A program made the position numbers and the translations under genes. Positions 38,893 through 46,708 of a DNA stretch of 46,708 bases are shown here, piece after piece. The DNA comes from Armatimonadetes bacterium DC (lineage in GTDB: Bacteria; Armatimonadota; Fimbriimonadia; Fimbriimonadales; GBS-DC), in contig LDYB01000014.1 in NCBI GenBank assembly GCA_001442985.1, forward strand, positions 259,054 through 305,761. The letters run 5' to 3'. The notes under the pieces were generated by a model. The model was not told where the DNA came from, searched no databases, and was given only the letters and a program-made list of their open reading frames with translations. The stretch's first letter is position 1. The number at the start of each line of letters is the position of its first letter.

Positions 38893-38898
38893 TATAAT
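38893..38898 (+). promoter_or_regulatory. -10 box of the secreted repeat protein gene
   Basis: TATAAT at 38893-38898, with transcription predicted about 30 bases before the ATG at 38937. That leaves room for the ribosome site CAGGAGGT (38922-38929). Confidence 0.55.
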
Positions 38899-38936
38899 TG
38901 AATGTAACGATACGCTTGATTCAGGAGGTCTGGAAT

Positions 38937-40973
38937 ATGAAACGGGAAAACATCGCGCATAAGGTTCTGCGAATCGGTTTGGGGCTCGTGGCAAGCCTTG
39001 TCGTGAGTGCGTCCTTCACGCAGGGAACCTGGACCTGGCAGCAACAGTGCAGTAGCAACGAGTGGCGAACCATCTGTCAGGGTTCCATCTGTGGCTATGA
39101 CCAGAACGGCAACCCCGTCTACTGGTACGCGAATAACTGGGGGCACACATACTGCGGCTACCAGCCCAGTTTGCCCGGACCGGGTTCTATTGTGCTGTTT
39201 CCAACGGGTTCAGGAGCATTACTTGCCAGTAATGTGGACATTTTCAGCGTGACGATAGCCAGCGGCGCTGTGCTGAACTGGAGCTGGGGCACGATGACTC
39301 TGCGCGATCCAGGGGGCGCCAATCCCGGTTCTCTGAGCATTCTCAGTGGGGGCACCCTGCTGTGGAGCGAGGGCTCGCTTGACCTGCGAAGCGACTCCAG
39401 CGGTAACCCTGGTACGCTAACCAACGCGGGCTTGTTGCGCTGGGTGAACAACTACTCGCGTGGTTTGAGCGGGTTGCTGGTCAATCAGAGCCAGTTGGTA
39501 CACGAGGCAGGGGCTACCTACTTCAACGGGGCGACTGTGCGCAATGCCAGTGGGGCGACAGCCGAGGTACGCTCTGGCGACTGGTACAACAGCTCAGGGA
39601 GTAATCTGGTGGTCAATCTGGGCACGCTGACGAAGACCACTACCAACAGTTTCACCTGTGGTGTGCCGATGCAGCAGCAGAATGCCACCGTGAATGTGCA
39701 GGAGGGTACGCTGTCGCTCACAGGCGCCAACAGCACGCACGAGAATGTGAGCTGGAGTGTGGCGTCGGGGGCGACGCTGGCATTTGACCGCACGCACATT
39801 TTCACGGGGGCGCACGCAGGGAATATTGCGGGCACGCTGGGGGCGTTTTCCAGCAACGCGGTGTTGCGGGCAGGTTCGGCTGGAGCGACTTTCAACTTCA
39901 CGGGCACAGGGCTGCAGGTTAGCAGTGCCAGTATAGACGGCGGCAGTGCGGGGTTGACCAACGCGGGCTTGTTGCGCTGGGTAGGCAGCTACACGCGCGG
40001 TTTGAGCGGGTTGCTGGTCAATCAGAGCCAGTTGGTACACGAGGCAGGGGCTACCTACTTCAACGGGGCGACTGTGCGCAACGCCACTGGGGCGACAGCC
40101 GAGGTACGCTTTGGCAACTGGTACAACAGCTCAGGCACCAATCGCGTGGAAAACAGCGGGACACTGAGAAAGACCTCGCCCGACCCCAACAATCCCACCT
40201 CATTCTCCACCTCGGTCAACACTACCAACAGCGGGCTGATTTCAGTGGAAAGCGGCACGCTCACCTTCAACACCCTCGCCCAGACCAACGGCGAGACCCG
40301 CATCTATCGCAACGCCACCCTGTCTGTCAACAACCCGCTCGCGATGCAGGGCGGCAAACTCACAGGCGCGGGCACGCTCAGCGGCAACCTCAACAACACC
40401 GCAGGCGCCATCGCGCCCGGCATCGATGACCCCAGCCTGCCCGACCAGAACCCGCTCGGCATCCTGACCCTCAACGGCAACCTGACGATGGGCGCGGATG
40501 CGGTCTTTGAGGTAGAGCTGGCGGGCACCGATAACTCCGACCCCGCCAACCCACAGTATGACCGCGTGGTGGTATCGGGTTCAGGGCGCACCGTGCAGCT
40601 GGATGGCACGCTGCGCGTGAAGGGTCGGGGCGGCTATGTGCCTGCGCTAGGCGACACCTTTGATATTCTGGTGCGCACGGGCAGCTGGTGGAACTTTTCA
40701 GGCGCGTTCCACACGGTGGAGGTGGATGCTGACACCCTGCCGTGCGTGGCGTTTGAGGTGCAGTATCTGTCCGACCGGGTGCGCATAGTGGCTTCTGCGG
40801 CGGGCAGCCCCGATATCAACCGCGACGGGTGCGTGGACGACGCCGACCTGCTGGCAGTGCTGTTCGCCTTTGGTCAGACGGGCAGCGCTCTGCCAGAGGA
40901 CACTAACTGCGACGGGGTTGTGGATGACGCTGACCTGCTGGAGGTTCTCTTCGCCTTCGGGCAGGGGTGCTGA
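38937..40973 (+). CDS. Secreted repeat-rich protein with dockerin-like C-terminus
   Basis: A 678-residue exported protein. The signal peptide is at residues 1-30 (KVLRIGLGLVASLVVSASF). The long Gly/Ser/Asn-rich body contains many short strands (SVTIASGAVLNWSWGTMTL, NVQEGTLSLTGANSTH, LTGAGTLSGNLNN), typical of a right-handed beta-helix or autotransporter-type solenoid. Two nearly identical blocks lie 179 residues apart (LLRWV...LVHEAGATYFNGATV). The tail has two dockerin-like loops, DINRDGCVDDADLLAVLF and DTNCDGVVDDADLLEVLF, ending FGQGC, shared with the 16933-18057 protein. Likely an envelope or extracellular structural protein; ligand and anchoring are unknown. The ATG has CAGGAGGT upstream. 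Confidence 0.82.
   Translation: MKRENIAHKVLRIGLGLVASLVVSASFTQGTWTWQQQCSSNEWRTICQGSICGYDQNGNPVYWYANNWGHTYCGYQPSLPGPGSIVLFPTGSGALLASNVDIFSVTIASGAVLNWSWGTMTLRDPGGANPGSLSILSGGTLLWSEGSLDLRSDSSGNPGTLTNAGLLRWVNNYSRGLSGLLVNQSQLVHEAGATYFNGATVRNASGATAEVRSGDWYNSSGSNLVVNLGTLTKTTTNSFTCGVPMQQQNATVNVQEGTLSLTGANSTHENVSWSVASGATLAFDRTHIFTGAHAGNIAGTLGAFSSNAVLRAGSAGATFNFTGTGLQVSSASIDGGSAGLTNAGLLRWVGSYTRGLSGLLVNQSQLVHEAGATYFNGATVRNATGATAEVRFGNWYNSSGTNRVENSGTLRKTSPDPNNPTSFSTSVNTTNSGLISVESGTLTFNTLAQTNGETRIYRNATLSVNNPLAMQGGKLTGAGTLSGNLNNTAGAIAPGIDDPSLPDQNPLGILTLNGNLTMGADAVFEVELAGTDNSDPANPQYDRVVVSGSGRTVQLDGTLRVKGRGGYVPALGDTFDILVRTGSWWNFSGAFHTVEVDADTLPCVAFEVQYLSDRVRIVASAAGSPDINRDGCVDDADLLAVLFAFGQTGSALPEDTNCDGVVDDADLLEVLFAFGQGC
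39419..39600 (+). repeat. Internal direct repeat, copy 1
   Basis: Repeats at 39956-40137 with an offset of exactly 537 bases (179 codons). Within it 39462-39544 is identical over 83 bases to 39999-40081, while the flanks differ at scattered bases, so the core looks recently homogenised. Confidence 0.85.
39956..40137 (+). repeat. Internal direct repeat, copy 2
   Basis: Second copy of the block at 39419-39600. The identical core is 39999-40081. Confidence 0.85.
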
Positions 40974-40994
40974 AGCAATCTCGTCTTGCCTGCT

Positions 40995-41029
40995 GGAGCC
41001 AGCCTCCTACCTATCAGGAGGCTGGCTCC
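40995..41029. terminator. Bidirectional hairpin terminator
   Basis: GGAGCCAGCCTCCT (40995-41008), loop ACCTATC, AGGAGGCTGGCTCC (41016-41029): a perfect 14-bp stem between the convergent secreted-protein and copper ATPase genes, each ending within 22 bases of it. Confidence 0.75.
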
Positions 41030-41037
41030 CGTAGCGT

Positions 41038-43155
41038 TCAGACTCGCCAGCGCAACAGGCGGAGGGCGTTGCTCACCACCGAAACCGAGCTCATGCTCAT
41101 CGCCAGCGCGGCAATCATCGGGTTCAGATACCCCAGCGCCGCCAGCGGAATGCCCAGCGTGTTATACACGAACGCAAAGAACAGATTCTGCCGAATTACC
41201 CCGTAGACCGCCTGTGAGAGCCGAAGTGCGTTCAGCAGGGTGCGCAAATCGCGGTTCAGCAGCACCATATCGGCGGTGTCGGTCGCGATTTGCGTGCCCG
41301 TAGCGACGGCGATACTCAAATCCGCCTGCGCGAGAGCGGGCGCGTCGTTGATTCCGTCGCCCACAAACGCCACCTTACGCCCCTGCGACTGAAATTGCTT
41401 CACCAGATGGGCTTTGTCGGTCGGCAACTGACCCCCATACCAGCGGTGAATGCCCACCATCCGGGCGAACGACTCCACTGCCGCGGGCTGGTCGCCCGAA
41501 CACAGCACCACCTCAATCCCCATCTGCTGAATCTGGCGAATGACTTCGGCGACGCCGGGCAGGGGCGTCTCGGTGAACTCAAAACCCGCGTAAATCGTGT
41601 TGTCCACTGCGAAAAACACGGTGCCTTTGGGAAGAGTCTCCTGCTCAATCCCCGCTTCCCACAAAAACCGTGCGCTTCCGATGCGCAAAATATGCCCTTC
41701 CCAGAGCGCTTCCACGCCCCCACCAGGAACCGTGCGCACTTCTTTGATCTCAGGGAAGTCGTGAACGCCCTGCTGGCGAGCGTATTCCAGAATGGCTTCC
41801 GCGAGTGGGTGGCGCGTCGCTTGCTCTAACGCGCAGGCGAAGCGCAACACCGCCAGCGGGTCCACATCGGGGTGAACGCTGTGGATAGCTTTCACGCGCG
41901 GATGCCCCATCGTGAGCGTGCCTGTCTTGTCCAGAATCAGCACCTCTACCTGACGCACGCGCTCTACCGCATGGATTCCCTTCAGCAGCACGCCTGCCCG
42001 CGCCATGCGTGTGGAACCCGTAAGCAGGGCAATCGGCACCGCCAGCCCCAGGGCGCACGGGCACGCAATCACCAGCACGCTGACCGCAGGGATCAGCGCC
42101 TGCGCCACCGAGCGCGTGGCAAGCCACCAGCCGACGAAAGTGAACAGCGCTATCGCCACCACTACAGGCACAAAGATGCTGGCGATTTTGTCGGCGAGCC
42201 GCTGGATTTGCGCTTTCTCGGTCTGGGCTTGCTCGACGGCTCTGGCAATCTGCGCCAGCATGGTGGCTTCGCCGACCGCCTGCGCCTGAATGTGAAGCAC
42301 GCCATCAGTGAGCAGGCTGCCGCTTAATACCGTGTCGCCCGCCACACACTCACGCGGGAGCGATTCGCCCGTAATGGTAGATTCGTCCACCCAGCCGCGC
42401 CCTTCCAGAACCACGCCGTCCACGGGGATGCGTTCCCCCGTGCGTACCATCAGGCGGTCGCCCACTTGCACTGCCGAAAGCGGCGCCTGCCGATAGGTCT
42501 CGCCGTCCCAGCGCGTTACGCTGTGGGGCAGCAGGCGATAGAGCGACTCCAGCGCGGAGCGTGCGGAACCCAGCGCCCGCCCTTCCAGATAGCGTCCGAA
42601 CAGCACCAGCGTGATAATCACCGCTGAAGTCTCAAAATAGAGGTGGTGTGTGTGCCCTCCCATCAGCAGAACCGTGCTGTAGGCATATGCCGCGAGCGTG
42701 CCCATCAGCACCAGCACTTCCATGTTTGCGGAGCGCGCCTTGAGCGCTCCCCACGCCGCGCGATAGAGGGGTGCCGCCGCCCAGAACTGCACGGGGGTCG
42801 TAAGCGCCCACAGCAGCCACCCCTGATAGCGCCACAGGTTCGGGAACACCATGCTCAACAGAAACACGGGCAGGGTCAGCGCCGCGCTCCATAACAGGCG
42901 CTGGAGCGTGTAGGGGGTCTCGTGCGTCGCGGGCGCGGTTTCGGGCGCCTCCAGCTCGGCGGCGTAGCCTGTTTTCTGTACCGCCTCAATCAATACTTCG
43001 GGCGCGACAGGCTCCTTGAGGGCGACCTCCGCTTCCTCGGTAGCGAGGTTCACCAGCGCGCTCTCCACGCCGGGCACGCGCGCGAGCGCTTTCTCCACAC
43101 GGCGCACACACGCGGCGCAGGTCATCCCCCGAATCTTCAGACGCACTCTGGGCAT
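41038..43155 (-). CDS. copA: Copper-translocating P-type ATPase
   Basis: A 705-residue P1B-1 ATPase that exports Cu(I) using ATP. One N-terminal heavy-metal domain has the site GMTCAACVRRVEKAL (residues 10-24). Eight membrane helices include the transport motif VIACPCALGLAVP. The actuator motif is STITGESLP, the phosphorylation site is ILDKTGTLTMGHP, the nucleotide-domain HP motif is RHPLAEAIL, and the hinge is VAFVGDGINDAPALAQ. Residues NMEVLVLMG and YNTLGIPLAALG, with a late Met-Ser-x-Ser-Ser segment (MSMSSVSVVSNALRL), fit copper specificity. The ATG at 43155 lies six bases after a GGGTATACT box, so the message should be leaderless. No copper chaperone or regulator is adjacent. Confidence 0.95.
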   Translation of the reverse strand: MPRVRLKIRGMTCAACVRRVEKALARVPGVESALVNLATEEAEVALKEPVAPEVLIEAVQKTGYAAELEAPETAPATHETPYTLQRLLWSAALTLPVFLLSMVFPNLWRYQGWLLWALTTPVQFWAAAPLYRAAWGALKARSANMEVLVLMGTLAAYAYSTVLLMGGHTHHLYFETSAVIITLVLFGRYLEGRALGSARSALESLYRLLPHSVTRWDGETYRQAPLSAVQVGDRLMVRTGERIPVDGVVLEGRGWVDESTITGESLPRECVAGDTVLSGSLLTDGVLHIQAQAVGEATMLAQIARAVEQAQTEKAQIQRLADKIASIFVPVVVAIALFTFVGWWLATRSVAQALIPAVSVLVIACPCALGLAVPIALLTGSTRMARAGVLLKGIHAVERVRQVEVLILDKTGTLTMGHPRVKAIHSVHPDVDPLAVLRFACALEQATRHPLAEAILEYARQQGVHDFPEIKEVRTVPGGGVEALWEGHILRIGSARFLWEAGIEQETLPKGTVFFAVDNTIYAGFEFTETPLPGVAEVIRQIQQMGIEVVLCSGDQPAAVESFARMVGIHRWYGGQLPTDKAHLVKQFQSQGRKVAFVGDGINDAPALAQADLSIAVATGTQIATDTADMVLLNRDLRTLLNALRLSQAVYGVIRQNLFFAFVYNTLGIPLAALGYLNPMIAALAMSMSSVSVVSNALRLLRWRV

Positions 43156-43161
43156 ACAGGG

Positions 43162-43167
43162 AGTATA
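43162..43167 (-). promoter_or_regulatory. -10 box of copA
   Basis: GGGTATACT on the minus strand with the box at 43162-43167, six bases before the copA ATG. This spacing implies a leaderless transcript. No copper-regulator palindrome is obvious around it. Confidence 0.55.
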
Positions 43168-43230
43168 CCCGATTCGGAACCCTGTGCGGTGTCTCATCGG
43201 GTACACTTGAGAGGGCGGGAGGTGGAGTAT

Positions 43231-44526
43231 GTGCCCTCTCTGAAAACCGATTGGGGACAGGATAGCCCGGATGAGCTGCTAATCTCGCTCTGGCTCGGTG
43301 CGGGCGAAGCGTTCGAGGAGATTCAACTTGAGATTTCCTTCCCCGCGCGAAAATCGTCCCGATTTTTCCCGAATCGGCTGCGCTGGACGGTTGCCCCTCA
43401 TGGCGGGCGGGCGCGCGAGATTGCGGTTCGCCCCGCTGAAGGCACGCCCGAAGCGATAGAGATAGAACCCCGACAACTCAGTTCGAAAAAGAGCGTGCGC
43501 TTCAGGGTGTCCTATACAGGGCTTCAGGCGGGGATGTATACCCTCTCTGTGAACGCCCTGCCGAATGCGATTCTCGTTGAGGACCGCCCTGTGCGGGTGC
43601 AGGGGGGCGCGTTATCGGTTTACTTACCGAATCCTGTGAAACCGCCTGAAGCGAAGGCGGGGCAGACCTTCCTGTGCCTGCCACGCGATGGGGAGTTCCC
43701 ATCCTCCTATCGCGACCTTCAGGGGAGACCGGTGGCAGGGCAGAAGGTCGCCCTGCGGGTGTGGCGGCTGACGAAGGTGGAGCCTCGCCGTCTGGAGTTT
43801 GCGGTTGAGGGGCTGTCGGGGCGCGTGTGGTGTGAGTGGGACGGCAGCCTCGAAAAGCTGCCTGCCCTGCTCCCGATAGTGGAGGAGCCAACCGTGCGCC
43901 AGCTGCGTGCAAAGTATGAAGGGCGGCAGGTCTGGGGCTACGGCGGGATCGGCGCCACTGCGCTCACGCGCGAAACGCTGGAGCCTGTCGGGCTGGGATT
44001 CGAGCGCCTCAAGCCCGCGCGCCTGTTGCGCCTCTACCGCGTGTGGTTGCCGTGGGTGTGGCTCCCGCTCGGTTCAGCAACCTACATCGGCGGGCGAAAT
44101 TACGGCTTCTATGCCCACCACCCCCTCGTGGTCAAACTCCAGCCGATGGGGAAAGCGGTATCGGGCATGATGTTCGAGAGTCAGCACACATGGCGTCTTT
44201 TTGAATCGCCCCAGCGTCATGCCCTGGGCTTCTATGCCGTGCATGCCGACGCATGGGACCTCGAGCGCGCCTACAGTCTGCAGAACCCTTTTGAACTTTC
44301 AAAGCGGTGGAGCGCCCGCGAGCGACGCGCATGGCGCACAGGCGAGCCTGCAGAAGGCATCTCGCACGAGGTTCTCGCATGGATACAGGGCTGGCCCTGT
44401 ATCTACGGCACAAAACAGGAGTTGAAACGACTCGACAAGTGGATTTACGAGAATGTGCCCTTCGAGGCGGAATTCTTTTTCCGCAACGGGCGGCTGGTGC
44501 GGTGGAATATTCCTGACTTGCCGTGA
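43231..44526 (+). CDS. Unknown 431-residue protein
   Basis: I do not recognise the family. The N-terminal 150 residues are beta-rich (ISLWLGAGEAFEEIQLEISFP, RFRVSYTGLQAGMYTLSVNALPNAILVEDRPV). The middle holds LPRDGEFPSSYRDLQGRPVAGQKVALRVWRL. The C-terminal part is aromatic-rich (RVWLPWVWLPLGSATYIGGRNYGFYAHHPLVV). There is no signal peptide or TM helix. GTG 43231 is chosen because GGGAGGTG lies eight bases before it; the longer open frame overlaps copA and is rejected. It diverges from copA, with only 75 bases between the starts. Function cannot be assigned. Confidence 0.7.
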   Translation: MPSLKTDWGQDSPDELLISLWLGAGEAFEEIQLEISFPARKSSRFFPNRLRWTVAPHGGRAREIAVRPAEGTPEAIEIEPRQLSSKKSVRFRVSYTGLQAGMYTLSVNALPNAILVEDRPVRVQGGALSVYLPNPVKPPEAKAGQTFLCLPRDGEFPSSYRDLQGRPVAGQKVALRVWRLTKVEPRRLEFAVEGLSGRVWCEWDGSLEKLPALLPIVEEPTVRQLRAKYEGRQVWGYGGIGATALTRETLEPVGLGFERLKPARLLRLYRVWLPWVWLPLGSATYIGGRNYGFYAHHPLVVKLQPMGKAVSGMMFESQHTWRLFESPQRHALGFYAVHADAWDLERAYSLQNPFELSKRWSARERRAWRTGEPAEGISHEVLAWIQGWPCIYGTKQELKRLDKWIYENVPFEAEFFFRNGRLVRWNIPDLP

Positions 44527-44588
44527 ACTGCCCAGAAGTAGCCCAGAGAAATGAATGAGTAGCCCGCTCATGAGGCGTTTTGTGCCAG

Positions 44589-44633
44589 ACGGCTGAAGCC
44601 GTTCCTGCAAAACGAAGCCGACCTGCGTCGGCT
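44589..44633. repeat. Two palindromes resembling REP-type elements
   Basis: ACGGC-TGAA-GCCGT (44589-44602) and AGCCGAC-CTGC-GTCGGCT (44616-44633) lie 13 bases apart between convergent genes. Paired imperfect palindromes of this size are typical of REP elements or terminators. The surrounding 44527-44706 has no gene. Confidence 0.45.
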
Positions 44634-44706
44634 GGTACTGTGCCCTGAAGCCGCGATTGGTATAGCTTCGCAAGGCGCAGGATTATTCCTTGCTTTGGTC
44701 TGTCTA

Positions 44707-46539
44707 TCACAGTCCTGCCTCGCGCCTCAATCGGTCAGGGCTCCAGATTTGTTCGGCAAGCTGGATATAGAGCTTTTGCCGAGCGTCGAGGTCTGCTTTT
44801 TTGAACTGGGGATGTGGTCGAAACGGTAGCCCACTCTGTTTTATAAAACGCATAAATCCGGGGTCATGTTCGTAGGTCTTTTCGTGAAGGCTGGCAGCCA
44901 GCAGGTTTTGTTTCAGGTAATGCTCGCGTTTTGTGGCGTAATCGCAGTCGCCGTAGCTCGCATTAAAGCTGCGAGGTAGCAACAGCAGACCGCCAATTCG
45001 GTTACGGTACGCCTCGAACTCAGAGCGATGAGCAAACTCGTCCTCGTGCCGTTCAGGGTGGTTAGCCCAGATATGCTCGATCTGATAGGCGTTTTTCCCG
45101 CCGCGCTGGATGTATTCTGTGTAGCGCGAGGGGCGCCCCGACTGAGTCTCCACATAGTCGGTCATGCGCGCGAGCAGTAGATGAATCTGGGGACCGTTCA
45201 TGCCGTGCAGGGCGAAGCTCTCGTTCGTATCAAAACGCTCTCTATCCTGTTCAAGGCGTGTCATCAGGAGGTCAACAAGCGCAGGCAGTTCTTTGCGCCG
45301 GATATCACGCATCAAAAGAAACATAGCGTACTGCATGGTTGAGTAGTCAATAGACCGAAAGTTCCAGAGGCGTCGCGCGAGGAGAATGTCCAGATAGGTA
45401 GCCGTAACACGCAGTTTGCGCAGTATCACCTGATCGCTGTCCTGTTTATCGAGAGGGGCAAGGAGTACGGGGTACTGGAGGGTAAACCCGTGCCTTGCGT
45501 TGTAGTAGATAACCTCAAGTCCTGGCGTAAAGTTGTCCGCGGCTTTGCGGATAAACTCATACCAGCGCGTGTAGAAACCGAAATCCTTTTCGATGAAGCG
45601 CGCGAATGCGTCGCTACTGTCAAGCCCTAAGGTCTCGGCGCGATCGCGTACCCAGCGATGGAACTCTGTCCCGATGAGGTCGAAGTCTTGAGGTTTCGCG
45701 TCGCGCTTGCGCTCACGAATGCTTTCGGCGTGCTGACTACGCAACCACGCCTTGATTGCATCTGCCTCTTCCTCTTTACCAAGTTTCTGGAGCGCCTCAA
45801 CGCGCTCGCACCAGATTTCGCTCGCGCGATTGCGCCGTGCGGGGTCGGTAATGTTCGCGAGCAGGTAGCCCTTCAACATCTCTGTGGGCGTGAGCGAGAG
45901 TCCGCGATCGTTCATCGTCTCGAAAATGGTGTAGGCGTCGGCGTCCGAATAGGTCGTAATCTCCACCAGGTAGACATTCTCAATCAGCCAGTCGGCGAAG
46001 AAGGGCAGTGTTTCGCCACGCAATTCAGCTGGAAAAAGCTCTTCTATATCCCGGTACCGTTGTAGCATGTTCACGACCGACTCAGGCTGCTCCTCCTCAT
46101 CGAAGGTTTCGCCCTTGAGGAGCGCCTCCATGCAGGCGGTGCGCTCCTCAACATCAAGATTGAATGAGCGTCTCCCGTATTTTTGCGAGTAGATAAGCTC
46201 AACAAGTTGTTGTTTCTCTTCAGTATCTTCCATCTGCCTATAGATGTAAATCAAGAGGAGTGTAAGCGTGGTGATCCGCTGTTGACCGTCGATGAGGTAC
46301 TTGCGGTAATCTCTCTCGCTGACGATAATGGAGCCAAGAAAGTAGTGGTCGTACTGTTCCACATCTTCACGACGGTTGCCCGGCTCGTGGCTGCTGAGGA
46401 ACTTGTCCGCGAGGTCATCAATCAGCTCAGCCACCTGCTTCCGCCCCCAGCGGTACTCCCGCTGGTAGTAGTCGATGCCGAACTTCGCGCCGCTGAGAAG
46501 GGCGCGTATGTTTTTGACAGAAGCCCGAATCTCTTTCAT
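44707..46539 (-). CDS. DUF262/DUF1524 nuclease, GmrSD-like
   Basis: A 610-residue protein of the GmrSD type IV restriction-like group. The N-terminal DUF262 ParB-like NTPase domain has FGIDYYQREYRWGRKQVAELIDDL near residue 20, KYLIDGQQRITTLTLLLIY near 80, and EITTYSDADAYTIFETMNDRGLSLTPTEMLKGYLL near 195. The C-terminal DUF1524 HNH-like nuclease has NAYQIEHIWANHPERHEDEF near 485 and GGLLLLPRSFNASYGD. Such proteins degrade modified or phage DNA. Both halves are fused in one chain, as in single-protein GmrSD homologues. The ATG at 46539 starts MKEIRASVKNIRALL, as is usual. No other restriction or BREX genes are visible beside it. Confidence 0.88.
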   Translation of the reverse strand: MKEIRASVKNIRALLSGAKFGIDYYQREYRWGRKQVAELIDDLADKFLSSHEPGNRREDVEQYDHYFLGSIIVSERDYRKYLIDGQQRITTLTLLLIYIYRQMEDTEEKQQLVELIYSQKYGRRSFNLDVEERTACMEALLKGETFDEEEQPESVVNMLQRYRDIEELFPAELRGETLPFFADWLIENVYLVEITTYSDADAYTIFETMNDRGLSLTPTEMLKGYLLANITDPARRNRASEIWCERVEALQKLGKEEEADAIKAWLRSQHAESIRERKRDAKPQDFDLIGTEFHRWVRDRAETLGLDSSDAFARFIEKDFGFYTRWYEFIRKAADNFTPGLEVIYYNARHGFTLQYPVLLAPLDKQDSDQVILRKLRVTATYLDILLARRLWNFRSIDYSTMQYAMFLLMRDIRRKELPALVDLLMTRLEQDRERFDTNESFALHGMNGPQIHLLLARMTDYVETQSGRPSRYTEYIQRGGKNAYQIEHIWANHPERHEDEFAHRSEFEAYRNRIGGLLLLPRSFNASYGDCDYATKREHYLKQNLLAASLHEKTYEHDPGFMRFIKQSGLPFRPHPQFKKADLDARQKLYIQLAEQIWSPDRLRREAGL

Positions 46540-46639
46540 GGCTATGCCTCTGCCTGTTGCCGTGGCTCAGTAGAGGATTGTACCGCATGGAGCGCAGACA
46601 GCCCGCGATTGATACCAGCAACAATCATAGCGACACAGG

Positions 46640-46645
46640 TATAAT
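46640..46645 (+). promoter_or_regulatory. -10 box of the gene at the right edge
   Basis: GGTATAAT with the box at 46640-46645, eight bases before the ATG at 46654; probably another leaderless start. Confidence 0.55.
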
Positions 46646-46653
46646 TGCAGGCA

Positions 46654-46708
46654 ATGGAACGGCGTGCAAGCGTGCGACTGGACACCGAAGTGCGCTTTCT
46701 TAAGGGTG
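46654..46708 (+). CDS. Start of an unidentified gene (partial, runs off right edge)
   Basis: Eighteen codons, MERRASVRLDTEVRFLKG, follow a TATAAT box by eight bases and remain open to the window end. There is no Shine-Dalgarno. Too short to identify; it diverges from the GmrSD-like gene. Confidence 0.5.
   Translation, partial: MERRASVRLDTEVRFLKG

Noticed and set aside
39419-40137. CRISPR-like repeat array
   Set aside because: Only two long repeats, in frame within a secreted protein gene and 537 bases apart; no short regular spacers are found anywhere in the window.

Overview
The window reads as chromosomal DNA of a GC-rich, probably thermophilic bacterium, most likely an Armatimonadota of the Fimbriimonadales type. 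This is inferred from three things: two secreted proteins ending in paired dockerin-like 'DGxVDDADLLxVLFxFG' repeats with a terminal Cys, menaquinone-type biosynthesis genes, and several genes with a GGGTATAAT-type extended -10 box only 6-11 bases before the start codon (apparently leaderless). No taxonomic search could be run.

Layout. (1) 1-5855, minus strand: an ECF sigma factor, a small signal-peptide-like protein, a stop-interrupted gene, then a decaying row of Rhs/YD-repeat C-terminal cassettes. Each cassette is followed by a lipoprotein or membrane-anchored partner, and one carries a phospholipase A2-like CCFAHDDCY motif. The left edge is the first 12 codons of a probable IS5-type transposase. 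(2) 6016-12895: mutS, split in its Walker A motif by a 364-residue LAGLIDADG intein; a darT/darG DNA-ADP-ribosylation toxin-antitoxin pair; a glcD-type FAD oxidase. (3) 12930-24638: ordinary core genes, namely a secDF fusion, a GH1 beta-glucosidase, a dockerin-type secreted protein, an ABC ATPase with an unusual C-terminal domain, a TrkA-like protein, surE, an antitoxin-like orphan, sdhB, menG/ubiE, a polyprenyl diphosphate synthase and a NagD-like HAD phosphatase.

(4) 24651-32520: a compact integrated element of about 7.8 kb bounded by an 86-bp direct repeat that contains a complete tRNA-Ala(CGC) gene at each end. Only the left tRNA has a promoter. The element carries a tyrosine recombinase, an unknown protein, a 279-residue protein behind a hairpin whose loop can pair with its Shine-Dalgarno sequence, a small ribbon-helix-helix-like protein, a CHC2/TOPRIM/RecA-fold primase-helicase, a DUF669-like protein, a zinc-ribbon protein, a VRR-NUC nuclease, and small unknowns. 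No capsid, terminase or relaxase gene is recognisable. Inverted candidate integrase arm sites lie just inside each tRNA copy, and a 17-base tRNA fragment lies near the right end. This is the best candidate for an undescribed system.

(5) 32601-36695, minus: an operon with an unknown protein, a signal-peptide/TM protein, pilT and three NnrS/CcoN-like membrane proteins. (6) 36729-46708: a two-domain rhamnulose-1-phosphate aldolase/dehydrogenase, a repeat-rich secreted dockerin-type protein, a copper P-type ATPase, an unrecognised 431-residue protein, a DUF262/DUF1524 (GmrSD-like) nuclease, and the start of another gene at the right edge. Probable or possible defence and conflict functions are thus spread across the window: Rhs cassettes, DarTG, the GmrSD-like protein and the integrated element.
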